A stretch of 64,000 nt of DNA from positions 32,547,609 through 32,611,608 of the forward strand of contig CM070620.1 in assembly GCA_036346255.1 (NCBI GenBank). The letters run 5' to 3'. Of this stretch, positions 32,027 through 43,722 are shown piece by piece. The position numbers were made by a program, and so were the translations under genes. Origin of the DNA: Ampelocalamus luodianensis. Its lineage: Eukaryota > Streptophyta > Magnoliopsida > Poales > Poaceae. Position 1 is the first letter of the stretch. The number at the start of each line of letters is the position of its first letter. Under the pieces are notes generated by a model. It did not search any database, had not been told where the DNA came from, and was given only the letters and a program-made list of their open reading frames with translations.

Positions 32027-32651
32027 GATACTGTTCATTACAAGCATCATTCTGTTTGAGCCAAGAAGATGATGAGGAGAAGGTGAAGGGTCTTCTTGGA
32101 GATGAGAATCATGAACAGGGGACATCTGAAATAAAGGATGTGATTGAAGTAGAATCAATAAAGGACCCCCTCATTGAGAAGCAGCTCTACACAAGTATGT
32201 TTGGGCAATTGCATTTCGACTTGAGCCCATTTTATATTTCTAAGTTGATGCATTTCACTTATGCTAGCCTATCGACTTCCTATTAATTCTGCAGGCAAGT
32301 TGGACGAGATAAAGCGACGGAAGATAGCTGCTTGCAGCATTGCATCTGTATGTGTAGGGGTTCTTGTACTTGCAACTTTAGCTTTTGCGACATTCTTGCC
32401 GTTGTAAGTATCTGAACAAACTGCATATAACTGGTTATGGAATAGTCACACGCTTCCCTCCCATGGTGAAACACTACTGTGTAATAAGAAAAATACTCAT
32501 CAGTCTGACATATGCATCCCATGCTTCATGCTTGTCAGCCTGGTTAGATGCTTCGTCTGCATCTTTAGTGGTCTGCTCCTCCTAGCTGGCCTTGGTGTGC
32601 TCTGCTGGATTGACCAAGATGACGGAAGGCATTCATTTGGCCATTCTGGAG
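32027..32651 (+). pseudogene. Captured host gene fragment: three spliced exons with two membrane segments
   Basis: Three exon-like blocks share one reading frame through consensus splice sites. Exon A runs from about 32,032 to 32,194 (donor GTATGT) and is acidic (SQEDDEEKVKGLLGDENHEQ). Exon B is 32,295-32,403 (acceptor TTCTGCAG, donor GTAAGT) and has KLDEIKRRKIAACSIASV followed by a hydrophobic segment. Exon C is 32,539-32,651 (acceptor TTGTCAG) and has a second hydrophobic segment ending CWIDQDDGRHSFGHSGG. This suggests the end of a membrane protein with a charged cytosolic part. I do not recognise the family. The upstream part is cut by element E. Nothing in it resembles a CACTA transposase, so capture from a host gene is likely. 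Confidence 0.65.
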
Positions 32652-33089
32652 GTATAATAGAACTCTTCTGCATCACTATACTAGATTCCCGGATAAACTT
32701 ATATCTTGCTGCTGCTCCTTGAGATTCATCGCCATTCGTTCCATTTCGCGTTGATGTGCATCCTCATAAACACATACTTGTTAATAAATCGAGGTGAGTT
32801 CTGATCCAACAATTTCAGTTATAACTATAAGCTGTTTGTCGACAATTTGTTGAATACTTCTATATGCTTTATTGCTTATAGATGTAGACACATCCGAGCT
32901 CTAAACCACAACTTTTATCGACTGCTTTCGGATATCTGAAGGTACAATCAGAAACCAGATCAATTTCATTTATTGATGTAATTTAATCATTGATATGGCA
33001 ATGTAAATATCTTTCATCAATTCGAGTAACATCGTGTTCGTGAAGCCTACTTACTTTGTCAAGATTGTCCAATTTAACTAAGCAGTTAT
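32652..33089 (+). other. Intron-like CACTA sequence
   Basis: AT-rich sequence follows the donor at 32,652. No convincing exon is seen. It leads into LTR I. Confidence 0.4.
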
Positions 33090-36000
33090 ATGACCCTAAC
33101 TTAGGGTTTGTATTTCAAATGTAAATTATGAGGAGAAATAAAACTTTTGATGCCTCATGAAATCATTTGAGAGTTTCTACAATTTTCCTAGCAATTTCCA
33201 ATTTTAGAATTTAATTCTTGTGATTGGAAATTGTTGTTAGCAAATTCTTAGCTTTCAAACTTGTGATCATCCTCTGAAATTATTTTCCTATCATCTTGAC
33301 CATCCGATCTACCTCCTGAATTATTTCACAATTTTAGATTTTAATTGTTATTTCTTATGGCCAAGTCAAACTAGTTTGAAATCTGGTCAAGCTAACGATC
33401 AGCAGCTTGTGAATTTTATTGGGAGAAATCTAGTGCATAAAAACTCCTGGAAAAAATTACACAAGGTTGTCCTCTGTTCGATGAGCTTCCATAAAAATTT
33501 CGAAATTTTGGAGCTCGGAGCTACCTCTAAAAATTCTCCAAACTCTCTCGACCTTTTAAAACTCCAAATCGGTATTCAGCTGTTCCTCGGGCTCGAACCG
33601 AGGCCGACTCGAGTCCGACCGCACCACATGGCTCGGTCGCGCCACCTAGCGGCACCGCTGAGCCGATCTCGTCGGCCGTCCGATCTGGATCGTCTGCGGC
33701 CCTCGTCGTCGAGTCTGTCGACCGATCCGAATGCATACATCGATCTCGGCCGTCCGTTTTAGATCCAGCGGTCGATCGATATTGATCGAGTTAAACCCAC
33801 TCGTCGCACCGCGCGGACTCGACTCGAGTCACACCCTTTTTCTCGTGACGGGCGGTCCACTGCGAGCAATCCCGCCACGTCGCCGCCGGCTCTTTGCACC
33901 GCTCGCGCGCATCTGCCGCCGCCGCGCTGCATGCACGCCGCCACCTCGCCTCACGGTCTTTTCACCGCCCACCGTCTCACCTCGCCGCTCCTCCTTTGCT
34001 CCTACAAAACCCTCAGAAGGCTTTCTCTACCTCGTTTTCTTCTCCACCGTCTTTCTTCTCCACCGAGCTCGAGCCGTAGCGTCGCCGCGCTTCAGAAGCG
34101 TTCAGGCCGCTCCGGTGGGCTCGGTCATCGCCGATCGCGTCCGTGTGTGTTCCACCTCCTGGAAGTAAACCCCTCAAGAAATTTCGGGTTTCATCGCTGT
34201 GGAACTGCGCGTGAGGCTTTCTTCTCAAGTCGGCCAAACCGCCTCTTCGCGCGCGTCTTCTCCGGTGAGCTCCAGCTCAATTCTTCGCTCGGTGAGCACC
34301 GCCTGGACCCCACTTTCCTTCTCCGGTCACTCACTTGTCCTCTCGTTCGCCTCAGGCTCCTGTCGTCGTTGTCTGCCTTGCGCCGCCGCGGGCTCTCGTC
34401 GCCGGGCCACTCCGGTGCCTCTCCGTCGTCGCCAAGCACACCGGTGAGTTCCTGGAGCCTCACTGATGCCCATGCGCGCGCTAATTTTCATTGTCTACCT
34501 CTCTGGTGCAGTCGCACTTTGTCACCCCCACTGCCGGCCGCCGTGCTCCGTCGCCGCGCCGCCACCGTGCTTCTCCGGCAAACCCGCGACCACCCTTAGC
34601 TTCAGTAACCCCTTGGCGACCCATTTTGGCCGTCGCACAGCCCGCGCCGCCACTCTTTCACCGGCGGCAAGTTCAGGTCCAGAGCAGCCCGAGCCTCTCT
34701 GTTCTTCGGCTGTGTTCTTCTCTGTTTCACTGACAGTGGGGCCCACCTCCCTTAAGCTTTGTAGTTAGCTGCTAATCATGCTTATGATTGTTCATTAGTT
34801 CACTCTCATTGCATGATCAAAATTGATAATGGGAGTTTGAAAGTGTTTTAGTGTTGTTCTCTGTAATTGTTTCCTGTTGTCGTTTACATTTGTCGAACTA
34901 GATTTTAGTTTCATGCTTATGCTTTGGATTCTTGTTAAGTGCTGGTTGACTCCCTTTTGTTGTAGTGGTTAGCATGAAATCATTTAGTTAGCATCTTTAA
35001 GTTTCAAAGCTCTTGTTGTCATGTTTGATCAAAGGGATAGTTAGATGATCATGTTGTTTGTCTCTGTACTTTTGATTTATCGGTCAGATAAGATTTGGAG
35101 TAGTAGCATCTTTGAATTGTGATAACCTTAAATATGTGGGTGTGTTGCTTAGGTGTGTTAGTAGCTGAATTTTATTAAAGCCCAACCCTAAATAAAAAAT
35201 GGTTAGCATCTAATAGTTGGCTAATTAACTAGTTAGTGTTCAATAGTTCCTTGTAGGTTCGTGATCTCAACTAATAATGGTTGTTTTAGAGTAGTTAGCT
35301 TGTTTTTGATATATTAACTTGATGATTAAATAATAGATGTACACACAATCACCATCAAAGTCTGTCCAAAGTTTAAAACATATAAGAGGATTGATTTTGT
35401 GGTTAACTTTGATAAATAAGTGAGTGGGTAGATCAATCACTTGAAAACATGTCTTTTGAAACATCTCTGCTTGATTATTCTTTTTTCCTTTGTGGTGGTC
35501 TAGTTTCGTGTATGAATTTGTGTTTGTTTTGGAATGTTGAGTTTTGCGGTGTTATTCGTTCTTATTATTTGTTTTGTTCAATCGTTAGGATTAGACATTT
35601 GCGATAACCACGAGAGCGATCCTCTGCAGCGAGTTGAGCATTACGAGCAACGACCGAGCAAGCGGTTTGATCATGATTAATCCCAGTATTTTAAAGTTTA
35701 AATATTTTGTTTCAATTTGTATGTATGCATCGCTTAATTTGTGTTAAAATGGTTAGCTAAATCCTGTAGATGCATATTCAGAGGCAAAATATTGATCTCT
35801 AATACTGACCCTAGGTTATTTCTTTGTGATTAGAGATCGCTGGATGATCTCTTGTCACTTAGTAGATGCGATTTCAATTTGTTAGACATGCTTAGCTATC
35901 GGTAGAAGCTGGGCGGTTATCGACTTTAGTCGGTAACCACGATCACCTAAAATTTTCAATAACTTTATGTTTGACATTTCGCTATGTTTAATTGCAAAAT

Positions 36001-37247
36001 TAAAAATGAAAACAAAAATGATTTAGACTTGGGCACAATGGTAAGACTGGTGTGATCTGTTGGGTGTGGTGGAAAGGTGCCCGAGTCGATTAAGGACCGA
36101 GTTACTTGCGCCACCGTCTTGAGCATTTTGCGTGCTAACCACACTAGAGTATATGGGACCTCTCTTGACCTAGTACTTTGGCGTGTATTGGCTCCGGTCG
36201 CGAGGAGGTCGCAGGAGGGATGGAGGTGGGAGCATGGTAGTTGTCCAAAGCTTTATCTGAGTGGGTAGTTGCCTTTTCGGCTTTACCATGTAGCGTAAGG
36301 ATTTCTATCCATACGAGCGGCTCGTAGTTAATACACAATATTGGAAAAAGTCTCGTAGGACTTAGTGTGTAAGCATACCTTCGGAGTGTGCTTGGCTTAA
36401 AGGCGATGCAAGTGTGGGTACATTGGTACACCCTGCAGGTTAAAACTATTCGAATAGCCTCGTCTAGGTTATGGACACGCTCGGATCGCCCCCAAGAACT
36501 AGACTACAACATTTCAATTAAAACTTGATGGGTGGTGCGAATGCGGGATTTGTGCTATTGTTGTGGTGACTATTGGGATAGTCACTTCTAGGTTGTTTAT
36601 CTTTACTCTTTTGTTATTACTATCCTTACATTATTTCAATTAAAAATGAATTGCAAACTTGCCTTCAAATCAGTATTACATTATTGCAAACAAATGCGGC
36701 TTTGTGCAAATGAACCATATGGCCTCCACCAAATAAGCTGCATGTAGCATATGAGCAGTGCTGCTAGTTCACACGTCGAGTCTTGCGGTACAAAGACAAT
36801 CTTTGTACTCGGTTGCTTTGCTTAATGTTTTTGTTGCAGAGGAAGAAGGTGAGCCCCAAGGGCCTCACTTACGTGGTACATGTTGCCGTTCGTGGGCGAC
36901 TAGACTTGGCGGTCCGGTCGGATGCCTTGTGGGTTGGAGGCACGCCGATTGGCTTTGTTTATAGCCATTTTATGGCACTTTTGCTTCCGCTGTCGTTCTT
37001 GTTTATTTGTGTATCTTGTAGCATGTCGGCCTTTGTCCGTAATAACTCTACTATTTGTTTATCTTCCGTTTGGTAGTGTGGTCTTTGGACTCTATGTTTG
37101 GAATGGAGTTGATGTCTAATTTTGTAACGAGGTGTATATCACTGCTCAGGAAGTATACATATCTCGAGGATCAGTTTATTTGATTTGTGATGCTAGGACC
37201 AGGTGGTTGGTTAAGCATTACAAGCCAAATAAATTGGGGTCCTCACA
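33090..37247 (+). mobile_element. Long LTR I inside the CACTA (boundaries approximate on the left)
   Basis: The right end reads GGGGTCCTCACA at 37,247, similar to the GGTCCCCACA-type ends of L, and it has the conserved palindromic core at 36,446. The order is AT-rich U3, a GC-rich zone (33.6-34.75 kb) with chance frames, an AT-rich transcribed part, then the core. The left end is uncertain; TGACCCTAAC at 33,091 is the best candidate. No matching target duplication was found (CAGTT on the left and CAGAT on the right are only a partial match). The frames at 36,758-37,119 fall in the U5-like part and are not recognised. Confidence 0.6.
36425..36485 (+). promoter_or_regulatory. Conserved palindromic LTR core, copy in I
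   Basis: GTACACCCTGCAGG precedes CTATTCGAATAG (36,446-36,457), then a diverged TTATGGACACGCTCGG. It is the most diverged of the six copies except for the intact 12-base palindrome. Confidence 0.65.
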
Positions 37248-37419
37248 CAGATGTATACTTTTTTGTGATTGAATAAACATAGTATACTATACACATTGTT
37301 CATGCTGCTAGCCTGAGTCCAAGATCAATCCTCCTTTTACTTAACTTCAAATTTCAGCACTCTGAATCTAGGTTTGTTAGTTATAATTTGATACCAATAA
37401 GTAACTATTGTCTTTGCAG

Positions 37420-37507
37420 GTCCAAAGGATTGGTTGAAGATTTACTACATTTGGATATTCACGGGAGTGATGAAGAAGACAAACATTTGACTTATGGGTG
37501 GAAGTAG
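37420..37507 (+). pseudogene. Terminal exon in the CACTA (transposon gene or captured gene)
   Basis: A good acceptor (TATTGTCTTTGCAG) opens an exon at 37,420. In one phase it reads SKGLVEDLLHLDIHGSDEED to a TAG at 37,505. In the phase continuing from exon C (32,651) it instead reads GPKDWLKIYYIWIFTG and ends earlier. I cannot decide whether it is the end of the captured membrane protein or of a CACTA gene. Confidence 0.45.
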
Positions 37508-37673
37508 CTAGAGTTTTAATTTTTAGGCTATATGGGTGTAACATGTTTTTATTTTATTGTGACTAATGATGTAAAAGACAAACATTTGACTTATGGGTGG
37601 AAGTAGCTAGAGTTTTAATTTTCAGGCTATATGGGTGTAACATATTTTTATTTTATTATGACTAATGATGTAA
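37476..37673 (+). repeat. Tandem duplication of 99 bp at the 3' end of the CACTA gene
   Basis: The unit starting AAGACAAACATTTGACTTAT at 37,476 is repeated from 37,575 with a few substitutions. It covers the last codons, the stop codon and about 70 bases of 3' sequence, so the stop codon context occurs twice. Confidence 0.9.
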
Positions 37674-38078
37674 ACAATATATTGGATATCATGTTCTGCA
37701 AGCAATGAAATGAAGTCTATTGGTTTATGTGCCATCATTGTTCTTATGCTTTGTGGATATGGAATAATTTGGTTACATCGGCTGGTTGTAAGATTTGCAT
37801 GGCTAGAAATTAACTAATAGTTGCACCTAGATAAACATTGTAAAACGAATTATGAAAGCAACTGGGTTATCATAAACAATAACGCATAGAAGTGTTGCCA
37901 GAGCCTAATTATATCCGTTGCTACATTGCAACGCTTTTTCTAACTCTTACCAATGCTTGGATATGTGTTGTGATAGACCCTCGCAACACCGGCTATGGCA
38001 ACGCATACTAAATGCGTTGGTACAGACCATAACAACACTTATTTGGACTTTTGACAACACATGTATGCGTTTTTAAAG
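37674..38078. repeat. Right subterminal region of the CACTA
   Basis: From about 37,870 on, short words such as GTTGC, GCAACGC and GCGTTG occur repeatedly in both orientations, the usual subterminal binding-site layout of CACTA elements. The left arm has the same words at 21,350-21,410. The first 200 bases are AT-rich and unremarkable. Confidence 0.65.
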
Positions 38079-38098
38079 GGGGTGTTCTTGTTGTAGTG
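38079..38098 (-). repeat. Right terminal inverted repeat of the CACTA
   Basis: GGTGTTCTTGTTGTAGTG ends at 38,098 and is the inverted counterpart of the left end at 21,326. It is followed by the duplication CGT. Confidence 0.9.
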
Positions 38099-38101
38099 CG
38101 T

Positions 38102-38552
38102 ACTGATCACGTGGTTACTGTTTATGCATGAACTGTACCACCACCCCTCCCTCTCCCTCCTATACATAGTGGTCGCCATCTTCTTTAGTTCTTTGGGTTT
38201 TGTTGATTGAAGTTTAGCTTTGCAACTTTATTCTTTGTCCTCTTGATCGGCGAGATCAATGACATTGTTCTTGAACCCCACCTATTAATACATTCAATTC
38301 ATATTTGCAATTTTAGATTGCTTATTTATCTTGTTCTTGCGTGCTTCTTCGGTGTATGTAGGAATCGATCTTCGTGATCAGGTCAACCGGGTACTTATGC
38401 ACGGTTGATAACGACTTGTCGAGCAGTTCAGCGATTGCGTGGTTTCGAGCCTTGCGAGTTCGTAGCCAAGTTCGTGAGAGTTGAGCGACTACCACTGAAC
38501 GTATCTTCTCATCGAAAGATTGGGCCAAAATCAGGACCTTCGGGGTTCATCA
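38102..38552 (+). mobile_element. 3' LTR of element C (start displaced by the CACTA)
   Basis: Positions 38,300-38,552 match the 5' LTR remnant at 12,190-12,441 and end TTCATCA. A TATA-like TATACATA lies at 38,161. The true LTR start may lie just left of the CACTA, near 21,290-21,325, where GGAGAGAAACCG is a possible polypurine tract. The right flank TCTTC should be one copy of the target duplication. Confidence 0.75.
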
Positions 38553-39579
38553 TCTTCGAACAAAAGAGAGTTTGATATTAGGAAATTAACCTTGTATGCA
38601 CTAGTATACTCTAATCACATGTACGTACTAGTAATAACATCATGGTAGAGGACCATGAATAGACGACAAAATTGGCTATATGACAGCACATTTTTGTGTC
38701 ATTGGCTGTAGGACACCCAAATTTCTGTCTTTCCAGAACACACTAGTAAAACGTGGCTCTTGTCTGTAGGACACTTCACTCATTAAAATAATATATCTGG
38801 CTTGGAAAGGGGAGAGAGTGGATGAAAAGACCATTTTCCCCTGTCAGTTGGTGGAGCCTACCACCGCTGCCATTACCATCGAGTACAACTCCCTCATCGG
38901 TGAGCTCCCTCCTGTGCACACCGGTGCAGCTCCTTGTCGGCATCCTCAACATTTGTGCACTCGTCAGCTTCCTCACTGTCGGCCGCATCTCCGACTGGCC
39001 AGTCGTCGCCGCACAATCTCGCTCATCGTCCACATCTTCCTCGCACGGCTCCCTCCTCATGGGCCTTGCGCCCAACTTCACCATGCTCCTCGCCAGCTGT
39101 TGCGTTGCATCGACAACTCGATCATGATCATTGGTGGTCGGTAAGGAGATGGAGTGCCAGCGGTGTCCTTGGCGTCGAGTTGTTGTAGCCCTAGCTCCAC
39201 GACCTGTTGAGCCATCCGAGGCTGCACCGCTCCTGACCCCACTCCGGACTGCATGTCGCCGCATGCTACGCCAGAGCTGCTCGAAGTAGAGAACCTGCAC
39301 CGCCATCTGCACAGACAGTCGCTCGTTCTGCGTCGTGTGGCTCTGCTTTCAGGACTACGAGTTATCGTAGTCAAACCACCCACCGTCGTCCTCCTTGTTG
39401 TCATTGTCAAGGTTGAGGAACATCAAGCTATAGTGTGGCAAGAACAACAGAGGAGTAGAGGAGGGAGGGAGCTAGGGCCAGAGATAGACATGACAATGAC
39501 GAATTTCGGCAAATAAGGGAAGGGATTGTGTGCGCATACCATGTTCATGAGGGCAGTGAAGAATCTAGACCCGCCATTA
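38553..39579 (-). other. Possible original host DNA with a GC-rich gene-like fragment
   Basis: This interval between the end of C and the start of D fits none of the elements. The left 250 bases are AT-rich and contain two related phrases, GGCTGTAGGACACCC and TCTGTAGGACACTT. From about 38,820 to 39,430 it is GC-rich, with minus-strand frames at 38,776-39,312 (178 residues) and 39,078-39,410. A start at about 39,424 reads MFLNLDNDNKEDDGGWFDYD before a stop. The frames shift into one another, so if it was a gene it is broken. I recognise no domain. Confidence 0.4.
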
Positions 39580-40467
39580 TGAGTTAATAGAGTATTTTGG
39601 TGATTAATGATAAATCTATATATGAGACTAACACTTTTATTGATATACCTATTGTTTAGTCTCATTTGGATAAAAAAAAGTGAAAATCAAAGAGGTATGC
39701 ATTTGACATCATATTCCTATATCTTGTTGCATTCCTCGGATCCAAAATATAGGTTGAACTCCACTAAAAGTCTAACTTGAATATTTGCATATGTTTTTAT
39801 TACACATTCTTGAATGCACACATTTAGAGGGAGTTCACTCTATATTTTGTGGTTTCATTAGTATTGATCCATATTCTTTTATCGACTTATATTTGGGATC
39901 TCTACTTTGAAACATATCTTTTGAGTATGTAAAACTTGTGTAGTTCATATATACTCATATTGCTTTATATCTAATTATTTGTAATTGTGTTATCGGACTA
40001 ATGTGTGTGCTAAAATGTTTTAGAAGCTTAGTCCTGGAGTTTGAATGATAACATGAAAAGAAAATACAAGGGTGATAAAAGATCAACATGGCTCAAGACA
40101 AAGGAGTCATGCATTGTATTTTGAAAAGCTTCTGGAAGAACTTCAGTAGAAAATAGTATGACCACATTTCGTAAGCGGTACTACCGATGTGCGGTAATAC
40201 CGGGTTTTATTTGACGGTACGACCAGGTGAACGTTCAGATGATCTGAACGTGTTGTCCGACTGAGCCAATTGGTTGGGTTGGACCAAGTGATCTATTGCG
40301 GTAGTACCATAGTTCATTGAGCAAAACTACCACAACCCAGTTGGACTGAACAATGAGCGGTACGTTTCTTACAGAGAGACACCTTTTGGAGCATGTTTGC
40401 TCCCCTGGTAGTACGGTAGTACTGGTGCTCTTTTGGCGGAACTACCGCATCGCGGTATGACCGTGTA
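39580..40467 (+). mobile_element. First LTR section of D (or of a related copia LTR)
   Basis: It starts TGAGTTAATAG followed by TTTTGGTGATTAATGATAAA, a copia LTR head. From 40,175 it has several GCGGTA(C/G)TACCG words. A second head-like segment occurs at about 45,240-45,300, so this section could belong to a separate LTR rather than to D itself. Confidence 0.5.
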
Positions 40468-41109
40468 AGATCCGAGATTAACATCCCAGATCTTCTGTGC
40501 ATAACTGAACTAGTCCCATGATCAGTGGCTAGCTCACACAGTAAACAAATGTGATAACACAACCATAAACGCTAAAATTTATTAAATAACCACAGAGTTG
40601 ATTACAAGATAGCCTTACAGGGCAACATTAAATAAACACAGCGGAAGACGATGAAAAAGTAGTGGAGTCCAACTGATCTGCCACAGCCAATCGACTGGGG
40701 TAGCGGCCTAGTCGTCATGATCCACACCTGAAGCGAAGTTCTTCTCCTCTGAAATTTGTTTGCATTAAGCAAGTATGAGCACAACTTCCATGCTCGCAAG
40801 TTACACCCGTCAAATAACAAAATGACATGCATAAATAGATGTAACAAAGGAAGGCTTATAGTGTTATTTGTGCAAAAACAACATTTGACATTAAATACCA
40901 TACTAAGTTCAAAAGCTCAAGTTTTATAAAATCTAAAATTGATTTTGTATTGATAAAGATAGTGTAGGCACCAACCTAACACTAACATAAGCCTGGGCAC
41001 CAACCCGGGCTTCAACCCATAACTTTTCTCATAGACACCCATCCATGTCATAAACAGTTTTTATCATTTTAAATCAAAACCAAAGTCTAACTTTGAGTGG
41101 CTTTGCCAG

Positions 41110-41185
41110 CATGTCCATGACCGTGGACACGGCTATTCGAATAGATCGACACTCTGCAAAGGTTGTACAACTTTACCCACAAGAC
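41110..41185 (-). promoter_or_regulatory. Conserved palindromic LTR core, copy in J
   Basis: On the minus strand: GTGGGTAAAGTTGTACAACC, TTTGCAGAGTGT, CTATTCGAATAG (41,133-41,144) and CCGTGTCCACGGTCATGGAC. This is one of the best preserved copies. Confidence 0.75.
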
Positions 41186-43714
41186 ATGAATTCTCTAGTT
41201 TGTTTGGCATCCGTCGATACCACCGCTCACTACCTTAGGTAAACAGTCTAGAGCACGTGTCAAGGCCTTTACAATGCGTCATTCCACCATAGTCCTCCCT
41301 CGCTAAGGTTTCACCCCCTTTGGACTACCCGTCCGCAGGGTTCAGGCCCTCTCTTGCGCCAGGTGGGACTAACATAGGTCATAATATGACTACCTACTAC
41401 ACCAACGGAAATGACCATGATAGAACTTTGCAAATTAATCAGCCAGGTCCTGCCCATACAAGACATGTGGTAGTACGATATGGCTTAGCAAGATGCGGCT
41501 CGAAGACCGGTCTTTAACTGACCTGGGCGACAACCAATAGAACCCTGGACCTCAACCTACCCAGTTGAGCCCGTGCATAAACCTGCACCCACCAGACAAC
41601 CAATTCGCCCAAGTTCAAACCATCATTTTATTTTATTTTCCAAAGTTATTTATAAAACTCCCATGACACACCAATGCCAATGGTGTAATTTAATCAACAT
41701 TTGATTTTTGGTTAAAATTCCCAAATCAAGCATGTTTGGTCTATAAGCATGGCTAAGCACAATATTTTTTTAAATGATCCTAGTCCATACTATTGTATCA
41801 ACTAGGTTTTATCTATGGTGACAATATGCTTGCTTCAATTATCAAAATTGGTCATACAAAGGATCTTAGGCATAACTATAAATTTAAAACAGAATTTAAA
41901 TTATTGAATATAAATAAGCATGCAGTAATAATTTAAAACGGAATTTAAATAATTTGAAATAATGGGATCGATATGATCAAGGGTATAACTTGCCTTGCTC
42001 AATTAGTTGTTTTCAAACAGCGTCGAAATCTGACACTCCGAAGTCGTCGAAATCTATACGCGAAAATACGATGAATTCAAATAAAATACGAATATAATCC
42101 AAAAAAATTATAAAATAAATACTGGATGGAAGATATCGACTTTATATGAATTTAGGAAGTTGAATCAGCAGAATTGGAGTTCGTATGAGGGAGAACGGAT
42201 TTTTGGAAGTTTTGATGTCACATGAAATGATAGAGTTCTGAAATTACTGTTCACCCGAAAATCACTATTCACCCTAGAAGGGTTGTTTGAGATTTTTTTG
42301 ATGTTTAACAGGGCAAAGGACTTTGGTGCATGTCAAGAAGGCCCACTTGCAAGTGAGAGAAGGAGGATTAGATGGAGTGAAATATGAGTATGCCACATGG
42401 GACCCACATGTTGGAATTAATTGTGCATGTTATGTACAAGTGCATGCAAAACATGTACGCATTTGTACACAGCCATGCATGCATGCAGGTGCTTTGAAGT
42501 GGGCGTGCAATCATGAGATCATGGACGCTTGCACGCACATGGACCGTATACGTATACAATTCATGCACATGATCCAAATCCCAACTGGAGGGTGTTCACA
42601 TGTGTAAGGAATTCGTTTCTATATACATGCGTGTAGAGATGGCCATGACGGCGGCGCCGGTGCGAAAAGGTGAGGAAAAGGAGAGACGTCTGGCGAACGG
42701 GCAAAATGGAACCGTGGTGATGAGGCGAAGATGATGACGCGAACGGTTTTTGGGAAAAACTCACCAAGGAAGCGGGAGAACGCATAGCGTCGTGTTTGAT
42801 GTCGGCTTGATATGGCGGCGATGATTCGGTGGTCTTGGGCAATGGTGATGGAAGCACGGCGTAAAAACGTCGGCGAACCTAACGACGCAGACGGTTGGTG
42901 GGGACATCGGGTGGAGGCGTAACGCGACGGAGAAGACCTTCGGGTTGACGTCGTCGTTCCGGGCAAACGGAGAGGAGTTAGCGGGTAAGATTTGTGGCGA
43001 AACGAAGATGGAACCGCGGGAAACACAACGCTCACCTTGGTTGGGGTGGAACGCGCAAGGTTGGCCGGTGGCGAGGAGAAAGACGATTACGCGGAAAATG
43101 GACCAAATAAATAATGGAAAATAAATAAAATCTAAAAATTACGAAATAAATACTAAAAATAGTAGATGAATTTAGGAGGAAGAATCAACAGATTTGGAGT
43201 TTGTATGTGAGAGAACGAATTTTTGGAAGGAATAAAACGTGCATGTACAAACTTGAAGCCATGACTAGATAATTTTTGCACTGTACATCTTCAAGCTTCA
43301 GCCGAGTAGAAGCTAAGAAAAGAAATGGTGGCGCCTAGAGAAGAAAAAGGGAGAGGTGGTCGGTGAACAACGAAAATGGGTTGCTTACCCCGCGACGATG
43401 CCGTAGGAGATGGCGGCACGACGGACGGTGACCGGTGACGACGGCGACGGGCGCACGGTGGTGGCGGCCATGGAGGAAGGCGATGACGCTCTGGTGAGGT
43501 TCCGGTGAAGAGGGAGGGAGCATCGCGTAGAACGTTGCGAGGCGAAGCCGGTGATGTGGTCGATGGTGGCGGGGATCCACTGTAGGCGACGCAAATGGAC
43601 GATGAACGACGTTCGGCCTACGACGGAAAAACTTCGATTGTGGAGAGGAGAAAGGGAGAGAGGGCCTGAGATTTCAGGGGATGAATGAGGGAGAGGAGAG
43701 GCACCCTATGCTCC

Positions 43715-43722
43715 CTTTTATA
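43715..43722 (-). promoter_or_regulatory. TATA box of LTR J
   Basis: TATAAAAG on the minus strand in the context CCCCTATAAAAGGGAGC, at the edge of the GC-rich zone, as in H and K. Confidence 0.65.

Larger units (their letters stand above)
21326..38098. mobile_element. CACTA DNA transposon (16.8 kb) with nested retroelements and captured exons
   Basis: The left end reads CACTACAACAAAAACC; the right end, reversed, reads CACTACAACAAGAACACC. Both are flanked by the three-base duplication CGT (21,323-21,325 and 38,099-38,101), as expected for this superfamily. Subterminal regions have many short GTTGC/GCAAC words. Removing element E (9.1 kb) and LTR I (about 4.2 kb) leaves about 3.5 kb. I see no recognisable transposase domain, so it is probably a non-autonomous carrier. 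It inserted next to or within the start of element C's 3' LTR. Confidence 0.9.
12090..38552 (+). mobile_element. Element C: non-autonomous Ty3/gypsy-like retrotransposon, heavily nested
   Basis: Two LTR ends frame it. The segments 12,190-12,441 and about 38,300-38,552 are close copies (both end in GGGCCAAAATCAGGACCTT and a terminal TTCATCA). Immediately after the first lies an initiator-Met primer site. The 5' LTR is truncated by TatA. Inside are a gag-like gene, a second open region of unknown function, and the nested insertions F/H and the CACTA. I find no protease, reverse transcriptase or integrase in what remains, so the element probably moved with enzymes supplied by others. The left edge lies outside the window, beyond TatA. 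Confidence 0.75.

Noticed and set aside
33931..34768. A 222-residue plus-strand frame and several others in LTR I
   Set aside because: Biased composition in a GC-rich LTR zone with overlapping frames on both strands and no recognisable domain.
36758..37119. Possible exon with frames of 65-97 residues near 36.8-37.1 kb
   Set aside because: It falls between the palindromic core and the right end of LTR I, where H and K also have chance frames; no splice sites or domain support a gene.
38776..39312. Calling the 178-residue minus-strand frame an intact host gene
   Set aside because: It shifts into neighbouring frames, has no recognisable domain and no clear splice sites, so only a gene-like fragment can be supported.
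42561..43594. Minus-strand frames of 98-138 residues in J
   Set aside because: GC-rich promoter-zone frames near the LTR TATA box; no domain.
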